From Leptospira fletcheri (GTDB lineage: Bacteria; Spirochaetota; Leptospiria; Leptospirales; Leptospiraceae): a DNA stretch of 64,000 bases. The translations under genes and the position numbers were made by a program. The DNA lies in contig NZ_RQET01000007.1 in NCBI RefSeq assembly GCF_004769195.1, positions 124,001 to 188,000 on the forward strand, read 5' to 3'. Shown here piece after piece: positions 6,499 through 14,344 of the stretch (within the stretch, counting starts at the first letter, position 1; the number at the start of each line of letters is the position of its first letter). A model generated the notes under the pieces. That model saw nothing but the letters and a program-made list of their open reading frames with translations. It was not told where the DNA came from and made no database searches.

Positions 6499-8304
6499 TT
6501 ATCGATCGGAAAGGCGAATCCAGTCCGTGAACCAACCGGAATCGTTGCCGGCGCGATCTTTGATTCTCATTTGTAAGAGGGTTCTTTTTTTCCAAGAAAA
6601 CAAGGATTTGGGAATTCGTAGTACCAGCATTTTGCGGTCTCCGTCGAATTCGCTCGGATACGGTTCTCCTTCCAAAAGGATTTCGGCTCCTCCCGCATAA
6701 CCGGAGCCTACGTCGCTTAAAACGTAGAGCCTTTCCTCCCATTCTTCCTCCGAGGCTTCTGGGACTCTTCTATGACGGGAGATCAGATAAGGATGAGTGA
6801 TGGTAGGCTTTGCATTGTCTTCCAATACGGCTAAGATTCCCAGCTTGGAAAGATACGCGAGTCCGCCCGTTTGCTTCAGGCCGGACCATCTCTTTGTACC
6901 GGGATCGTACAGGTAGATCCCGTCTTTTTTTCCCAATTTCAGCCCTTGCCAATTCAGTTCCGCTTCCCCTACCCAGGATAGGTCGGAGGACTCCAGTTCG
7001 TAGGCCTGGCTTTTTAAAACGAGTCCTTCAGGCAGAGGGGCGATCTCCGAAAGATTCGATACTTTTTGAAACGTGAGTTGTCCCGCACCGTACGTGGTTT
7101 TAGCAGGAGTCTTGATTCTTAAGATTCCGTCTTTGGACGTAAAATCCGTCTTTTTTTGCTGGGTTTCTTTCCGTTTTGCGCTCGCTAGGACGTAGATCGG
7201 GATCCTGATTTTGGATTCGTTGCCTGCATGGTCGGACGCAGAGACTAGAATGTCCAAGGAAGTTCCGGCCGGGTACGAGGACAAGTCCGCGCTAGGTCCG
7301 TGAGAAGGGAATAAATTGTAAACGTAGACCGCCGGATTCAGAGAGGAACGATTCGAATCGAAGATATCTTGGTGGTTTCTGGCTTCTTCATAGCTCATTC
7401 CTCTGAAAGATCTTTCATACATGGTTGTCTGGCCCGAGTACACTCCTACAAAGAATAAGTTATTTTTATTCCGGGACGTCATGAGGTCGTAAGCTCCCAA
7501 CCGAAAGCGAACGGCACCGCTTAGAGATAGCCTCGTATCGGAAGGCAATTCGAAGAGTCCTTCCTCCTTTTTTTGCAGAGGGAATCGGAGCCGGGTTCCG
7601 TCGTCCGAGTCCACGTATAGGAATAGAAGTTCGGGAGGTTTTCTGTCTTTTCCTCGAAGAGGAAGATACGGGAGAGGATTTAAGGTTCCGCCGGGCAAGT
7701 GCAATTCGAAATGCAAATGACTGACTCCGGTACCGGATTCCCCCAAGCGAGCTACGGAATCACCTTGCTTCGCATAATAACTCGGTTGAGAGAATTTGAT
7801 TTGGAATTCTCCGCCGCTTAAAAGAGAAAGTGCTTCCCGCAAAAGCTCCAAATCCTTTCGAATTCCATTGAAATCCAAGAGGTGCGCTAATTTCGCTTTC
7901 AGAGGAGAAGAGGAGGATTTCAACACAAGATTCACTCCGTATCCTTTGGCGGATTGAGCGATGGATTCCACATATCCGGAAAACGGAGCCTTGGCATACA
8001 ATCCGTTCGTATGGAACGTTTTAAAATCGCAACCCATGTGCAGATGGTGGATCCGATACTCCGCATAAGAACCCGAGATCGGTGTTTCCAGTTCCATGGG
8101 GAAACTTAAATTTCCTAGGTCGGCCAATACGTCCGGGGACAGTTGCTTCCAGATGGGAAGTACATTCCCGTTCGGAGTCCCGAGACGGTTTTTTGTAGGA
8201 AGGTTCTGTCCGAAGGAGGCGTCCGGGAAAAACCAACAGACGACCAAACAGAGGGCGAAGGCTTTGCGGAAGCTTGTCGGTTTGGCGCGAAATCCTTTCT
8301 TCAT
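6499..8304 (-). CDS. M23-family metallopeptidase, exported
   Basis: This is a 601-residue protein with a signal peptide (residues about 13-33, ending SFG-Q). A LytM/M23 zinc peptidase domain lies in the first third. The metal ligands are seen in the HMGCDF motif (residues about 89-94) and the SHLHFELH motif (about 198-205). Such enzymes cut peptidoglycan cross-links or serve as inactive regulators; here the H-x3-D and HxH motifs are both present, so activity is plausible. The remaining two thirds look like beta-rich domains without an assigned family. Its last 19 codons are duplicated at 5607-5664 because of the higBA insertion just downstream. It is transcribed away from the LptE-like gene. 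Confidence 0.85.
   Translation of the reverse strand: MKKGFRAKPTSFRKAFALCLVVCWFFPDASFGQNLPTKNRLGTPNGNVLPIWKQLSPDVLADLGNLSFPMELETPISGSYAEYRIHHLHMGCDFKTFHTNGLYAKAPFSGYVESIAQSAKGYGVNLVLKSSSSPLKAKLAHLLDFNGIRKDLELLREALSLLSGGEFQIKFSQPSYYAKQGDSVARLGESGTGVSHLHFELHLPGGTLNPLPYLPLRGKDRKPPELLFLYVDSDDGTRLRFPLQKKEEGLFELPSDTRLSLSGAVRFRLGAYDLMTSRNKNNLFFVGVYSGQTTMYERSFRGMSYEEARNHQDIFDSNRSSLNPAVYVYNLFPSHGPSADLSSYPAGTSLDILVSASDHAGNESKIRIPIYVLASAKRKETQQKKTDFTSKDGILRIKTPAKTTYGAGQLTFQKVSNLSEIAPLPEGLVLKSQAYELESSDLSWVGEAELNWQGLKLGKKDGIYLYDPGTKRWSGLKQTGGLAYLSKLGILAVLEDNAKPTITHPYLISRHRRVPEASEEEWEERLYVLSDVGSGYAGGAEILLEGEPYPSEFDGDRKMLVLRIPKSLFSWKKRTLLQMRIKDRAGNDSGWFTDWIRLSDR
6500..6557 (-). repeat. 58-bp direct repeat, right copy (in the M23 gene)
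   Basis: This is the functional 3' end of the M23 gene, 57 of 58 bases identical to 5607-5664. The stop is TAA here and TAG in the left copy. Confidence 0.9.
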
Positions 8305-8395
8305 TTGCGAATTCTTAGTTTCTCTCCTTCGAAATGTAAAGCAGGAATCCGGGAATCTTCTTGCCCTAGAAGAGGACGGAATCAGCCTGAAAGAT

Positions 8396-8950
8396 ATGCG
8401 TTTTCTTATTTTTACTTTGCTGCTCGGATTTTTTTTATCGGGCTGCTCTGTCTTTCATCGAGAGCCGGGGAACCCTCCGAAAATAGATGGAATTCCTATT
8501 CCGGATTCGCAACGCACCGTTTATGTGCAGAATTTTAGAAACAATTCCTACGGAATCGCTTTGCAAACCCAGCTCACGGATCTAGTGAAGCAGGAGATCA
8601 ACAACCGGGGGAGATTTATCCAAACTCGGGACAAATCGCAGGCAGCATATAGAATCTATGGAGAAATTTCCCACTACCAACAAGTGGGGGTGCTCCTGGA
8701 CCAAGGCGGTCAGTTGCTCAGCAAAGAGATGCTCATTATTTGCAAAGTAGAATTGCAAAAGGCAGGAGGGGAAAGGATCCGTCTGGAGAGGGATGAAATT
8801 CCTGCGAGGGTGATTTACTCCGACCAAGTCGGATACCTGGAGACGGAAACGCAGGCGCAGTCGAGGGCGCTTCGGATTCTTTCCATTCGGATTTCCGAAG
8901 AGTTAGAGAGAGCTTGGTATTATTCGATTTCGGGGAAGATCGATGATTGA
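8396..8950 (+). CDS. LptE-like LPS-assembly lipoprotein
   Basis: This encodes 184 residues with a lipoprotein signal peptide (MRFLIFTLLLGFFLSGC, lipobox LSGC). The mature part has the LptE/LptE-like layout: an early TVYVQNFRNNSYGIALQTQL strand-helix, then a helix with LVKQEINNRGRFIQ, a YRIYGEISHYQQV strand, and a C-terminal helix QAQSRALRILSIRISEELER. LptE plugs the outer-membrane LptD channel that delivers lipopolysaccharide. The start was taken at the ATG at 8396 because it begins the lipoprotein signal; the upstream open frame has no such support. It diverges from the M23 peptidase gene with 91 bases between starts. LptE families are weakly conserved, so this is a family-level call. Confidence 0.68.
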   Translation: MRFLIFTLLLGFFLSGCSVFHREPGNPPKIDGIPIPDSQRTVYVQNFRNNSYGIALQTQLTDLVKQEINNRGRFIQTRDKSQAAYRIYGEISHYQQVGVLLDQGGQLLSKEMLIICKVELQKAGGERIRLERDEIPARVIYSDQVGYLETETQAQSRALRILSIRISEELERAWYYSISGKIDD

Positions 8951-8952
8951 TA

Positions 8953-9130
8953 TGTGGTCCCCGCCCTCCCTGGGTGGGGGCCGGAGTGGTGGTACCCCGG
9001 AGGCCGCTTTGGGACAGATATCAGAATTTTCTTGTTTCTACAAGAATGTTTTTTTAGCGAATTCTCTGTAGGAGTTCCTACAGGATCCAGTTTCTAAAAG
9101 AGGATGCGCGGAAGGCATTTTTGTGATGGA
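8953..9130. repeat. Dispersed intergenic repeat, copy B
   Basis: This is the second copy of the element at 35-210. The 5' hairpin is GGTCCCC(G)CCC/GGG(T)GGGGGCC at 8953-8979. Next come GGTGGTACCCC, a TATCAGAATT block, TTCTTG/CAAGAA (a perfect 6-bp stem) and GTAGGA-GT-TCCTAC (a perfect 6-bp inverted repeat), which is less perfect in copy A. It begins three bases after the stop codon of the LptE-like gene, so it could also shape that transcript's 3' end. Confidence 0.7.
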
Positions 9131-9432
9131 GGGACTGGCAGCAATTTGTCCGCGAGCCCACCACCTCACCTCCACCAAGGCCGGGTTCACCCAAATCTTA
9201 TTTCGTCTTGCCGAAACTGCATTCCATCGAAATTGACTCTCATCAATTCCTTCCTCCAAAAGAGGCGCTGCATCGGAAGGATCTCTTCCCTGCACTTAAC
9301 AAAGCTCAACGTATCTGGTATCTAAAATGCTTGCCGGATATTCCATGTCTGTTTTAATACGGAAAGACCGGAAGTGACTCGCATTTTCGAACCCAGCTTA
9401 AAGAACCTTTGATCGATACGATCCATTAAGAG
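9131..9432. other. Gene-free stretch upstream of the fur-like gene
   Basis: About 300 bases with no supported gene. A minus-strand open frame at 9038-9295 crosses the repeat and shows no domain, signal or ribosome-binding site. The stretch contains GCCCACCACCTCACCTCCACC (21 bases near 9157), roughly the reverse complement of the purine-rich start of the window, so it may be the edge of another inverted copy of the repeat. The promoter of the fur-like gene must lie near its 3' end, but I see no clear -35/-10 pair or Fur box. Confidence 0.4.
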
Positions 9433-9921
9433 ATGAATAAGGATAAGGAAGCCGAAATTCTAAAAACCGTGGATGAATCCGTCCGCATGGAGATCAAAAC
9501 TTTCTCGGATTATCTCCAAAAGAAAGGATTGAAAATAACGAACCAGCGTATGCTTGTCGCGGAACGTATTTTTTCCTTACACAATCACTTCACTGCGGAA
9601 AGTCTTTTAGAAGAATTTAAAGATCAAAGGGATAAAATCTCCAAGGCCACGATCTATCGGATCCTTTCGATTATGGTGGAAGCCAAACTCCTACAGGAAC
9701 ACAATTTCGGTCAGGACTATAAGTATTACGAGCATATTATCGGCCATAGTCATCATGATCACATCATCTGCGTCGATTGCGGAAGGATCGTGGAATTCAT
9801 GGATGAAAGAATCGAACAATTGCAGGAACAAGCCGCGGCGGCAAACGGTTTTAAAATCACCGGGCATAGCCTAAATATCTACGGAAATTGCCTGGATCCG
9901 AATTGTCCTCGGAGAAAATGA
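9433..9921 (+). CDS. Fur-family metal/peroxide-responsive regulator
   Basis: This is a 162-residue Fur-superfamily repressor. A winged helix-turn-helix covers residues about 25-88 ([34 protein letters not shown]). The dimerisation/metal domain has the [13 protein letters not shown] motif (residues 105-117, with CxxC at C113 and C116) and a second Cys pair near the C-terminus (C153 and C158), the usual structural zinc site. Leptospira have several Fur-like paralogues (Fur, PerR types) and I cannot say which this is. The N-terminus is about 20 residues longer than E. coli Fur, and an in-frame ATG at 9488 is an alternative start. Its stop overlaps the tgt start by ATGA, so the two are translationally coupled. 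Confidence 0.88.
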   Translation: MNKDKEAEILKTVDESVRMEIKTFSDYLQKKGLKITNQRMLVAERIFSLHNHFTAESLLEEFKDQRDKISKATIYRILSIMVEAKLLQEHNFGQDYKYYEHIIGHSHHDHIICVDCGRIVEFMDERIEQLQEQAAAANGFKITGHSLNIYGNCLDPNCPRRK

Positions 9922-11042
9922 TTTTTCGGGAAAAGACCCGAGACCCTCACTCCCAAGCCAGAACCGGAACCCTGATCCTAAACGGGATGGAAATCGAAAC
10001 TCCGGTTTTCATGCCTGTAGGAACAAGGGGTGCAGTGAAATCTCTGGATTCCGGAGATATCGACGAACTCGGTTTCGACCTCATTCTGGGAAATACCTAC
10101 CATCTCTACCTTCGCCCCGGAACGGAAGTTCTAGAACGTTTCGGAGGATTGAAAAATTTTATCTCGTACAATAGGGCATTGCTTACCGACAGCGGCGGAT
10201 TTCAGGTTTTCAGTCTAAATTCCCTTTTCAAATTCGAAAAAGACGGAGTGCAATTTCGTTCCCACATAGACGGGAGTCCCCATACGTTTACTCCGGAAAA
10301 GGTCATCGATATCCAGCGGGTCATAGGCTCGGATATCATGATGGTGCTGGATGATTGTCCTCCCGGAGACGCGAGTCCGATTCGAATCCGGGAATCATTG
10401 GAACGGACCCACCGCTGGGCGGAAATGGCCGTAAATCATTGGCAAAAGCGTACAAACGGACAGCATTTGTTCGGAATCGTACAGGGCGGGACGAATTTGG
10501 ATCTGAGATTGGAAAGTTTAGGGGTCCTGAACTCGCTTCCTTTTTCTGGAATCGCGATCGGCGGACTTTCTGTAGGTGAGCCGAGGCCCGATTTTATCCG
10601 GACTCTCGAAGGAATTTCCCGTTTTACGGATCGAAATCGACCTCTTTATCTCATGGGTGTGGGTACGGTTCCGGATATTTTGGAAGGTGTACGGAACGGC
10701 GTGGATATGTTCGATTGCGTTCTGCCTACTCGGAACGCGAGAAACGGCCAGGTCTTCACTTCGAAGGGAAAAATCAATTTACGAAACGAAAAGTGGAAGT
10801 TTTCGGATGAACCTTTGGATCTTGAGTGTAAATGTAAAGTCTGCAAACGATACAGCATCGGCTACTTGAGGCACCTCCATCATGTGAAAGAGCTGACCGC
10901 CTTTTCGCTTAGCACGTTTCATAATCTAAGTTTTATGAAAAAATTCATGTTCGAGCTGAGAAGCTCGATCCAAGTCGGGAAATTCGACGAGTTTTTCTCT
11001 AAATGGAAAATTTTGTATGAAAGACCGGAAATTTCTCGTTGA
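9918..11042 (+). CDS. tgt: Queuine tRNA-ribosyltransferase
   Basis: This encodes 374 residues, the usual bacterial length. The enzyme exchanges guanine-34 for preQ1 in the wobble position of tRNAs with GUN anticodons. The signature motifs are all visible: [13 protein letters not shown] with catalytic Asp91, [13 protein letters not shown] with nucleophile Asp266, and the zinc site CKCKVC (C304, C306, C309) followed by a His in YLRHLHH. I start at the ATG at 9918, which overlaps the fur stop as ATGA; a start at 9888 would lie inside fur and has no support. Confidence 0.95.
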   Translation: MIFREKTRDPHSQARTGTLILNGMEIETPVFMPVGTRGAVKSLDSGDIDELGFDLILGNTYHLYLRPGTEVLERFGGLKNFISYNRALLTDSGGFQVFSLNSLFKFEKDGVQFRSHIDGSPHTFTPEKVIDIQRVIGSDIMMVLDDCPPGDASPIRIRESLERTHRWAEMAVNHWQKRTNGQHLFGIVQGGTNLDLRLESLGVLNSLPFSGIAIGGLSVGEPRPDFIRTLEGISRFTDRNRPLYLMGVGTVPDILEGVRNGVDMFDCVLPTRNARNGQVFTSKGKINLRNEKWKFSDEPLDLECKCKVCKRYSIGYLRHLHHVKELTAFSLSTFHNLSFMKKFMFELRSSIQVGKFDEFFSKWKILYERPEISR

Positions 11043-11111
11043 CTATATAGAGTTTGGCCCCCCTATAGTAGGTTGGTTCAAAAAGAGACAATAAGGAGTT
11101 GCTGATTTTTT

Positions 11112-11447
11112 ATGGAAATCACCAGAAGGGAAAGCGGTAACATCGTAATTCTGGACATCAACGGCGAAATCGATCTATACAATGCCCCCGAAATCAAGGA
11201 TGTGATCGCTAAGCTCATTGAGGAGCAGAAATATTACACGATCATCAACTTGGAAAAAGTCTCCTATATCGACTCCTCCGGAATTGGTGCTTTGATTTCT
11301 AGCCTCTCAAACCTCAAGAAATATCAGGGCGGACTTAAGATCATCAACGTTGCGGGATCCGTTCGTAAGGTTTTCGAACTTACGAAATTGACATCCTTCT
11401 TCGAGATTTTCGATAACGAAGCCGACGCTGTCAGCGCTTTTAAATAA
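11112..11447 (+). CDS. STAS-domain anti-sigma-factor antagonist
   Basis: This is a 111-residue single STAS domain of the SpoIIAA/RsbV type. The phosphorylatable Ser lies in the YIDSSGIGALIS motif (residues about 54-65). Such proteins sequester an anti-sigma kinase when unphosphorylated. An AAGGAG ribosome-binding site precedes the ATG. No partner anti-sigma kinase or phosphatase is adjacent. A second STAS gene at 31082 is a paralogue. The next gene is 48 bases downstream on the same strand. Confidence 0.88.
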   Translation: MEITRRESGNIVILDINGEIDLYNAPEIKDVIAKLIEEQKYYTIINLEKVSYIDSSGIGALISSLSNLKKYQGGLKIINVAGSVRKVFELTKLTSFFEIFDNEADAVSAFK

Positions 11448-11495
11448 GCCCTTAGATAGATAAAAACCGAATTCTTCCTGGCTGGTGCAAAATAC

Positions 11496-13301
11496 ATGAA
11501 ATTCTTTCGAGTTCGATCTTTTCGATTCCTGATCCCGCTTGGGATTCTAGGTTTTTTAGTCGCCTGCGGCTCCGAGCTTCCGGTGCGAGAACTTGCGGAA
11601 GCAAAGTCTGCGATTACGAAGGCGAGAGAGGCGGGTGCTGAAAAATATGCTTCCGGCGAATACGAAGAAGCGAAAAAAAGTCTCTTTGCTGCGCATGAAA
11701 AAGCTTCTAACGAAGATTTAGGAGAAACCAAGAAAAGCGCAGTGTATGCCAGAGCGAAGGCATTAGATGCGCAGGAAAAATCCTTTCCTTCCTTGACTGA
11801 AGAATCCAAAAAACAGGCTTCTTCCGCAATCGAAGAGGCGGATGAAGCTTTTGCTTCCCAGTTGGCAAGCGAGCCTTACAATAATGCGATCGAACTCAGG
11901 AAAGAGGGCGATAGTCTGAGAGACAATGCGGATCGTGCTCTCGAATCTTATCCTAAAGAATCCGGGGATGATACAAAGCTCAAGACGAGATTGGCCGCTT
12001 TCGAACAATTCGAACAGAGCAACAAGAAGTATCTAGATTCCAAAAAATCCGCTCAGGATGCGAAGTCATTAGCGCTTTCCCAAAAGCAGCAACTGATCGA
12101 TTCGCTTTCCGATATCGAAAAAAATCTGAACGAAGCGGATCGTTATGCAGGTGGCCAGGACCCAGAGGTCGGGCAGACAAGAGATCGTCTCAATGCTGCG
12201 AAATCGAAAATCGATGAAGGCAAGATCAAAGAAGGATACGCCGACGTCGAAGAGCTTCGTAAAAAATCCAATGAACTCGTAGCAAAAAACATCCAATCCT
12301 ATGCTTCCAAGAAAAAAGAAGAAGCGAAGGAAAGTATCGCGAAAGCGAAGGATAAACTTGCCGGAATCGACCAGTCGAAAGTAAGTTCCAGCAAGGATAT
12401 CCAGACTTCCTACCAAAGAGCGGATGAAAATTTAAAAGCAGCGGATGAGTCTTTCGCCGCCGCAGAAGAATTCTATACTTCCGAAAAATATGAGGATTCC
12501 ATCAGCCGTTCCGAGGAAGCGATCCGTCTTTCCCGAATCGTGGTGGACCAATCCGATGATATCGCAGAGAGGATTCGTTCCGGAGCGGCTGTTGCTGGTA
12601 GGACAGGATCTGCCGACGGAGAAACTTCACCCGAAGGAACGGCTGGCAAAACGGATAAAACCAGAACGAAGTCCGGCGACAAGACCACGACTTCTTCCTC
12701 TTCGGGATCTTCCGGTTCAGGCGAACTTCCGGAAGGTTGGAAAAAATATGTCGTACGAAAAAGAGTACCGGCAGATTGTCTTTGGAGAATTTCCTCCTAC
12801 AAACAACATTACGGAACGGGCCGTCTCTGGAAAAGAATCTACGACGCCAACCGTGGCAAAATCAAAAATCCGAGCTTGATTTATCCCAAACAAGTTCTTT
12901 TGATCCCGCCGAAAAAAGGATCTACGAAATTCGATCCGAAAAAGGTGAAAAAGAAACCTACCGGCAGTGAAGAAGTAGAAGCTGATACCGGCGATAAGAA
13001 GAAAAAAGAAGAAGAGCCTGCTCATACGGATGAGCCACAACAGCAGTCGAATCCACCGGAAGAGCACACTGCTCCGCAACAACAGACTGCACCGGAAGAA
13101 CAGCACCAGCAACAGCCTTCTACCGAAGGCCAACAGGCGCCGGCTCCCCAACAGGAAGAACATGCGCAACCTTCTCCTCAGCACGAAGAAGGACAGCAAG
13201 CGCCTGCTCCTTCCGAAGAATCGGAAACGGAACCGACGGGAGAAGGAGAGCATACGACTCAACCTCCCGCTTCCGGGGAAGAGTCTAAACAAGGTAAATA
13301 G
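11496..13301 (+). CDS. LysM lipoprotein with long coiled-coil region and Pro/Gln-rich tail
   Basis: This encodes 601 residues. A lipoprotein signal ends at LVAC (residue about 24). Residues about 30-370 are helical, rich in Ala/Lys/Glu, with TolA- or DUF4398-like repeats (KAREAGAEKYASGEYEEAKKS). A Ser/Thr/Gly linker follows, then one LysM domain at about 415-470 (KYVVRKRVPADCLWRIS to YPKQVLLIPP). The last 110 residues are low-complexity, Pro/Gln/Glu-rich. LysM binds peptidoglycan glycan, so an envelope-spanning tether is a reasonable inference. The low-complexity tail could be variable between strains. Confidence 0.82.
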   Translation: MKFFRVRSFRFLIPLGILGFLVACGSELPVRELAEAKSAITKAREAGAEKYASGEYEEAKKSLFAAHEKASNEDLGETKKSAVYARAKALDAQEKSFPSLTEESKKQASSAIEEADEAFASQLASEPYNNAIELRKEGDSLRDNADRALESYPKESGDDTKLKTRLAAFEQFEQSNKKYLDSKKSAQDAKSLALSQKQQLIDSLSDIEKNLNEADRYAGGQDPEVGQTRDRLNAAKSKIDEGKIKEGYADVEELRKKSNELVAKNIQSYASKKKEEAKESIAKAKDKLAGIDQSKVSSSKDIQTSYQRADENLKAADESFAAAEEFYTSEKYEDSISRSEEAIRLSRIVVDQSDDIAERIRSGAAVAGRTGSADGETSPEGTAGKTDKTRTKSGDKTTTSSSSGSSGSGELPEGWKKYVVRKRVPADCLWRISSYKQHYGTGRLWKRIYDANRGKIKNPSLIYPKQVLLIPPKKGSTKFDPKKVKKKPTGSEEVEADTGDKKKKEEEPAHTDEPQQQSNPPEEHTAPQQQTAPEEQHQQQPSTEGQQAPAPQQEEHAQPSPQHEEGQQAPAPSEESETEPTGEGEHTTQPPASGEESKQGK

Positions 13302-13346
13302 TCTTAGGTTTTAGCAAACTCCTATTTCGATTCCTATCAATGGAAT

Positions 13347-13380
13347 AGCCCGAACCGGTTTGGATCGGGCTTTTCTTTTT
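13347..13380 (+). terminator. Terminator after the LysM lipoprotein gene
   Basis: AGCCCGA (13347-13353) pairs with TCGGGCT (13365-13371), and TTTTCTTTTT follows. It lies 45 bases after the stop codon. Confidence 0.8.
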
Positions 13381-13453
13381 AGAGAAGACAAAACCAGGAA
13401 TTCCGCTTGATTCGATCCGAAGAGGAGTCAGACTTTTTAGCAATGGTGTCACT

Positions 13454-14344
13454 GTGAAGAGGGCTTACACAACGCCTGTTTCTCAGCTTCTTACCGAGGA
13501 TTATTATCCTTTGGCTAAAATGGCCTGGGAAGAGGATTGTCCCGAAGAAGATATCACTTCGGTTTCTCTTTTTCCCCCCGATAAAAAAACCGTCGCTTAT
13601 CTGAATGCCCGAGAAGAAGGGATTCTATGCGGAAGCGGAGTCTTGGAAGTCCTTCGTTCCTTATCGCAAGAGGATCTTAGCTCCAAATTTTTTTTCCAAG
13701 ATGGGGAACGATTTAAAGCCGGTGATACGATCGCCGAATTGCAAGGTAGTTTACTCGTCTTACTCAGAATCGAACGGATTCTTCTGAATTTTCTCCAATA
13801 CCTTTCCGGGATCGCAACGGAGACGGCTAAGGTCGTGGACCGTTTCGGTAGCCGCGGTTTGATGATCTTGGACACGCGCAAAACGCTTCCCGGTTACAGA
13901 AAGCTAGCCAAATACGCGGTGTATTGCGGGGGCGGCTCCAATCACAGATTGAATTTGTCCGAAATGGCCATGATCAAGGACAACCACCTTGTACTGTTCG
14001 AGCACGCATCTATTCCGGTGAAAAAGATCAGAGAACGCTTTCCGGGACGGTTAGTGGAACTGGAAATAGATTCTCTAGACCAGTTGGATGACGCTTTAAA
14101 GGCGGACCCTGACGTTCTCCTGTTGGATAATTTCAATTTGGAAGATACGAAGAAGGCGATCGAAATCGCTCGAAGCGAAAAACCTCGAACACGTATCGAA
14201 TGCTCGGGAAGAATTACTCCCGAAAAATTGGAGGCTTTGTCCGGATTTAACGGAGTAGGCGTTAGCATGGGTTATTTGACTCATACGACTCGCTTTCTGG
14301 ATTTAGGTTTGGACATACGGACGGATCATTCATGGGATTTATAA
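13454..14344 (+). CDS. nadC: Nicotinate-nucleotide pyrophosphorylase (quinolinate phosphoribosyltransferase)
   Basis: This is a 296-residue NadC. It converts quinolinate and PRPP to nicotinate mononucleotide in de novo NAD synthesis. Seen: an N-terminal EEDCPEEDITS motif, ILLNFLQYLSGIAT, LDTRKTLPGYRKLAKYAV (active-site Arg-Lys and His cluster), GGSNHRLNLSEMAMIKDNH and DPDVLLLDNF. The start is a GTG at 13454. The nearest purine-rich site (GAGGAG near 13421) is too far for a normal ribosome-binding site, and the ATG at 13443 runs into a stop at once, so the start is uncertain by a few codons. It overlaps the rel gene by 13 bases. Confidence 0.92.
   Translation: MKRAYTTPVSQLLTEDYYPLAKMAWEEDCPEEDITSVSLFPPDKKTVAYLNAREEGILCGSGVLEVLRSLSQEDLSSKFFFQDGERFKAGDTIAELQGSLLVLLRIERILLNFLQYLSGIATETAKVVDRFGSRGLMILDTRKTLPGYRKLAKYAVYCGGGSNHRLNLSEMAMIKDNHLVLFEHASIPVKKIRERFPGRLVELEIDSLDQLDDALKADPDVLLLDNFNLEDTKKAIEIARSEKPRTRIECSGRITPEKLEALSGFNGVGVSMGYLTHTTRFLDLGLDIRTDHSWDL

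Larger units (their letters stand above)
5665..6557. mobile_element. AT-rich higBA insertion unit (893 bp period) at the end of the M23 gene
   Basis: The two 58-bp repeats are exactly 893 bases apart. The segment between them is markedly richer in A+T than its surroundings and contains only a toxin-antitoxin pair. Insertion has left the M23 gene intact, because the incoming unit supplies or duplicates its 3' end. No transposase, integrase or terminal inverted repeat is visible, so the mechanism is unknown. Integrase-like site-specific insertion, recombination with a donor allele, or a tandem duplication later filled are all possible. Confidence 0.6.

Noticed and set aside
9038..9295. Minus-strand 85-codon frame upstream of fur
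   Set aside because: It overlaps the second repeat copy, and no homology-like motif or start signal is visible.
12717..13292. 191-codon minus-strand frame opposite the LysM lipoprotein tail
   Set aside because: The Arg/Leu/Phe-rich translation reflects the antisense of a Gln/Pro/Glu-rich repeat.
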